This document shows positions 4,492-5,425 of a DNA stretch of 5,425 bases, piece after piece. The first letter of the stretch is position 1. The number at the start of each line of letters is the position of its first letter. Made by a program: the position numbers and the translations under genes. The stretch covers positions 1-5,425 of the forward strand of contig JAADDN010000024.1 of NCBI GenBank assembly GCA_013153895.1, given 5' to 3'. Source of the DNA: Thermoproteota archaeon (GTDB taxonomy: Archaea; Thermoproteota; Thermoprotei; Thermoproteales; Thermocladiaceae). The notes beneath the pieces are model-generated. The model had not been told where the DNA came from. It worked only from the letters and a program-made list of their open reading frames with translations, and ran no database searches.

Positions 4492-5425
4492 CTATTTAGT
4501 AGTCTTCTTCTTTTTAGTAGTCTTCGTTTTAGATTCTGTTGTAGTTGTCTCCTCCTTTAATTCCTTAACTTCTTTCACTTCTTTTGTTGATTCTTCTGTC
4601 TTTATCTTAAGACCGTACTTCTTTGCTACTACTTGTAGTTTTGATAAGAATGCTAACATCTGTATTTCTTCGTCGCATCCTTCTGTTAATCTATAGTCTA
4701 TGTCTGATGCTAGCTCCATTAGTTCTATCTTTCCTTCATCTGTTGTCTCTATGGTTCCTTTCATTAGTTCTCTCTGAAATATCTTGAGTATGTCTTTGCC
4801 ACTTACACCATACTCATACATTATCTGTCTAAGCTTATCTCTTGCTTTCAAGAATCCTGAGTGTACTAGTGTACTTATTAGTTCTAGTATTTCTCTTGGT
4901 TCTACGTACCCAACTGTTCTGTATACTACGTCTGCTGTTATCTTCTTTGATACTGCGGCTGCTGCTTGTAGTGTGTTTATTGCTTTTCTCATATCTCCTT
5001 GAGATATCTCCCAAATAGCCTCAAGACCATCCTCCGTAACTTCTATTCCCTCTTTTTGTGCTATCTCTCTCAGTTTTGCGAGTGCTGCATCTTTTGGAAG
5101 AGGTGAGAATCTGAACATTGCGCATCTTGACTGTATTGGGTCTATTATTCTTGATACGTAGTTTGCTATTAGGATGAAGCGTGTGTTACTTGCATACATC
5201 TCCATTAGTCTTCTAAGTGCTTGTTGTGCATCACTAGTCATATTATCAGCCTCATCAAGAATGACTAGCTTGAATGGTGCTTTGCCCATTGGTGCTGTTC
5301 TTGCAAACTCTTTCACGCGTTCTCTAATAACTGATATTCCTCTTTCGTCGCTTGCGTTTAGTTCTAGTACGTTTTCTCGCCATGCATCACCATAAAGTTC
5401 ATAAGCAATAGCAAGAGCCATAGTA
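4492..5425 (-). CDS. rfcS: Replication factor C small subunit (clamp loader AAA+ ATPase), N-terminus cut off by right edge
   Basis: RFC small subunits form, with the large subunit, the ATP-driven loader that opens and places the PCNA clamp at primer ends. The frame stays open to the right edge, so the Met at 5421 is internal; it is preceded by Thr, as expected at the end of Walker A (GKTT). About 50-55 N-terminal residues should be missing. Numbered from that Met: ELNASDERG at 20-28; Walker B LVILDEADN at 52-60; sensor 1 in FILIANY at 82-88; the SRC arginine finger at 98-100; and sensor 2 GDMRKAIN at 142-149. The C-terminal collar domain follows to about 275. The last ~35 residues are an odd low-complexity tail of Lys, Glu and Thr (KEVKEVKELKEE, then KTTKKKKTTK) beyond the usual end. 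Its stop codon lies immediately next to that of the nucleotidyltransferase gene. Confidence 0.97.
   Translation of the reverse strand, partial: TMALAIAYELYGDAWRENVLELNASDERGISVIRERVKEFARTAPMGKAPFKLVILDEADNMTSDAQQALRRLMEMYASNTRFILIANYVSRIIDPIQSRCAMFRFSPLPKDAALAKLREIAQKEGIEVTEDGLEAIWEISQGDMRKAINTLQAAAAVSKKITADVVYRTVGYVEPREILELISTLVHSGFLKARDKLRQIMYEYGVSGKDILKIFQRELMKGTIETTDEGKIELMELASDIDYRLTEGCDEEIQMLAFLSKLQVVAKKYGLKIKTEESTKEVKEVKELKEETTTTESKTKTTKKKKTTK
4495..4525. repeat. Short direct repeat in the 3' end of the RFC gene
   Basis: TTTAGTAGTCTTC occurs at 4495-4507 and again at 4513-4525, 18 bp apart and so in frame. It encodes the repeated Lys-Thr-Thr-Lys pieces of the RFC C-terminal tail. It probably reflects local slippage expansion of a lysine/threonine-rich tail. 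Confidence 0.7.

Noticed and set aside
4784..5395. Two plus-strand open frames (4784-5002 and 5174-5395) opposite the RFC gene
   Set aside because: They are antisense shadows of highly conserved RFC motifs and have no promoter or domain of their own.
5419..5421. ATG at the right edge as the RFC start
   Set aside because: The frame continues to the edge with a preceding Thr, and the residues after it match the helix following Walker A, so the gene begins outside the window.

Overview
The window looks like genomic DNA from a hyperthermophilic archaeon, most likely Thermoproteota (crenarchaeal). The evidence is an archaeal replication factor C small subunit, methanofuran-type biosynthesis genes, AT-rich DNA with AGA/AGG arginine codons and ATA isoleucine codons, and TATA-like boxes about 26-28 bp upstream of start codons with no Shine-Dalgarno sequence (leaderless genes). 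Two stretches also have the layout of archaeal C/D box guide RNAs. I cannot name the genus.

Left block (1-1990), a cofactor block. A truncated HisA/HisF-related gene runs off the left edge on the minus strand. It is divergent from mfnF (222-1265, plus), and a TTTAAA box sits almost exactly midway between the two predicted starts. mfnF converges on mfnB (1242-1958, minus) with a 24-bp overlap of the coding ends. MfnB makes the furan phosphate precursor of methanofuran. MfnF joins the furan unit to the tyramine-glutamate unit. HisA/HisF-related proteins of this type are known from archaea and bacteria that use tetrahydromethanopterin-linked C1 chemistry, and their function is not established.

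Middle block (1980-2875). A minus-strand integral membrane protein of the dolichol/phytol kinase superfamily (2063-2743) is flanked by two predicted plus-strand C/D box sRNAs. The one at 2800-2852 has near-ideal geometry: two 12-nt guides and a 3-nt D'-C' spacer. Its guides appear to match neighbouring sites in 23S rRNA. The one at 2008-2067 has good C, D' and D boxes and a terminal stem, but uneven guides and a competing hairpin.

Right block (2876-5425). A two-CBS-domain protein (minus) is divergent from an uncharacterised polymerase-beta-fold nucleotidyltransferase (3427-4491, plus). The latter ends directly against the stop codon of the RFC small subunit gene (minus, truncated at the right edge just after its Walker A motif).

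Several start sites are revised here from promoter spacing and family alignment: mfnF to a GTG at 222, mfnB to a GTG at 1958, and the CBS protein to the ATG at 3331. No mobile element, CRISPR array, tRNA or rRNA gene was seen.
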